From Globobulimina sp. (Eukaryota; Foraminifera; Rotaliida), in assembly GCA_003354225.1 (NCBI GenBank), contig PIVH01000210.1, positions 1 through 6,995 of the forward strand: a stretch of DNA of 6,995 bases, written 5' to 3'. Position numbers and translations under genes: made by a program. The notes beneath the pieces are model-generated. The model ran no database searches and had not been told where the DNA came from. It saw only the letters and a program-made list of their open reading frames with translations. Shown piece after piece: positions 6,558 to 6,995 of the stretch. Every line of letters begins with the position of its first letter. The stretch's first letter is position 1.

Positions 6558-6995
6558 TTAATTTGGATGATTTTGTAATTGGGTTTTATTAGAGTTTTCA
6601 GAGTTATTTTGTTTAGTTGTTTTTTGTTGGGAATAATCAAGATTCTGCGCATTTGTTTCCTTTAATAGCATTGTCGATATAATTGCTGCAACAACAGCCA
6701 CCGGAATTATTATGAGAGCATAATCATAATCATATGTGGTATATATCCTATCTCCATCCTCATTTGTTTCGCCATTTCTTTTCGCCCACATAATATCGAG
6801 CATTTCTCCAATAAACAAATTACTAACAAATCCGGCAGAATTTTGCAATGTATTTATGAATCCTGCAGCAGCATCTTTACATTGATAATATGCATTGTAT
6901 TCTCTTTGCAACGACCACATTAACCCCCAGGTTCCGGCACCAATTCCAGAAATTAAATTTAATCCAACCACAAATATTAACATTGTTGATCCATT
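6558..6995 (-). CDS. C-terminal part of a multi-pass transporter, probably major facilitator superfamily
   Basis: The frame is open to the right edge (residues N-G-S-T precede the first visible Met at 6983), so the gene begins outside the window. About 145 codons are visible, ending in TAA at 6558-6560. Three hydrophobic helices can be seen. The first, from the edge to about GTWGLMW, is rich in Gly. The second, AAGFINTLQNSAGFVSNLFIG followed by EMLD, has the QN...G...LD pattern typical of the penultimate helix of the last MFS repeat. The third is YALIIIPVAVVAAIISTMLL. These would be helices 10-12 of a 12-helix carrier. A polar Gln/Asn/Ser/Lys-rich tail of about 30 residues follows and is probably cytosolic. 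The pattern around the second helix loosely recalls MFSD1-type carriers, but the substrate cannot be told. Residue 1 of the visible part is not the start. The membrane-transporter call is firm; the superfamily is likely; the subfamily is unassigned. Confidence 0.75.
   Translation of the reverse strand, partial: NGSTMLIFVVGLNLISGIGAGTWGLMWSLQREYNAYYQCKDAAAGFINTLQNSAGFVSNLFIGEMLDIMWAKRNGETNEDGDRIYTTYDYDYALIIIPVAVVAAIISTMLLKETNAQNLDYSQQKTTKQNNSENSNKTQLQNHPN

Noticed and set aside
1-6995. Mobile element, CRISPR array, defence or virus-derived system
   Set aside because: No terminal repeats, transposase, integrase, reverse transcriptase, spaced direct repeats or capsid-like genes were seen in any frame.

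Overview
The window looks like a piece of nuclear chromosome from a compact, intron-poor, moderately AT-rich microbial eukaryote (a protist or protist-like lineage). The genes alternate between strands and are not arranged in operons. No Shine-Dalgarno-like sites precede the starts. One predicted protein is secretory and rich in N-glycosylation sequons, and the 5-oxoprolinase is of the long HyuA-HyuB fused type. Short A/T-rich spacers separate the genes, and a canonical AATAAA overlaps one stop codon. All five coding regions read through uninterrupted in the standard code and all five end in TAA. I cannot name the species from this sequence.

Layout: (1) 1-1826 (+), the 3' part of a 5-oxoprolinase gene (end of the HyuA half plus the whole HyuB half), cut by the left edge. 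(2) 1938-3470 (+), a complete secreted or lysosomal-type sulfatase with an intact formylglycine motif. (3) 3490-4575 (-), an unrecognised protein with one membrane segment near its C-terminus and possibly two repeated beta-rich units; it converges on the sulfatase with only 19 bases between the stops. (4) 4576-4838, a divergent intergenic region that must hold the promoters of genes 3 and 4 and has a splice-acceptor-like site. (5) 4839-6422 (+), an unrecognised protein with an N-terminal coiled coil, a proline-rich SH3-ligand-like linker and an alpha/beta-looking C-terminal half. (6) 6423-6557, a convergent AT-rich spacer. (7) 6558-6995 (-), the C-terminal end of a multi-pass transporter, most like the major facilitator superfamily, cut by the right edge.

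The genes do not form an evident pathway. 5-oxoprolinase belongs to the cytosolic gamma-glutamyl (glutathione) cycle, the sulfatase acts in the secretory pathway or outside the cell, and the two middle genes have no assignable role. I see no mobile element, CRISPR array, RNA gene, virus-derived gene or defence-like cluster. The least explained material is the pair of divergent unknown genes (3490-6422). The rest reads as an ordinary housekeeping region of a compact eukaryotic genome.
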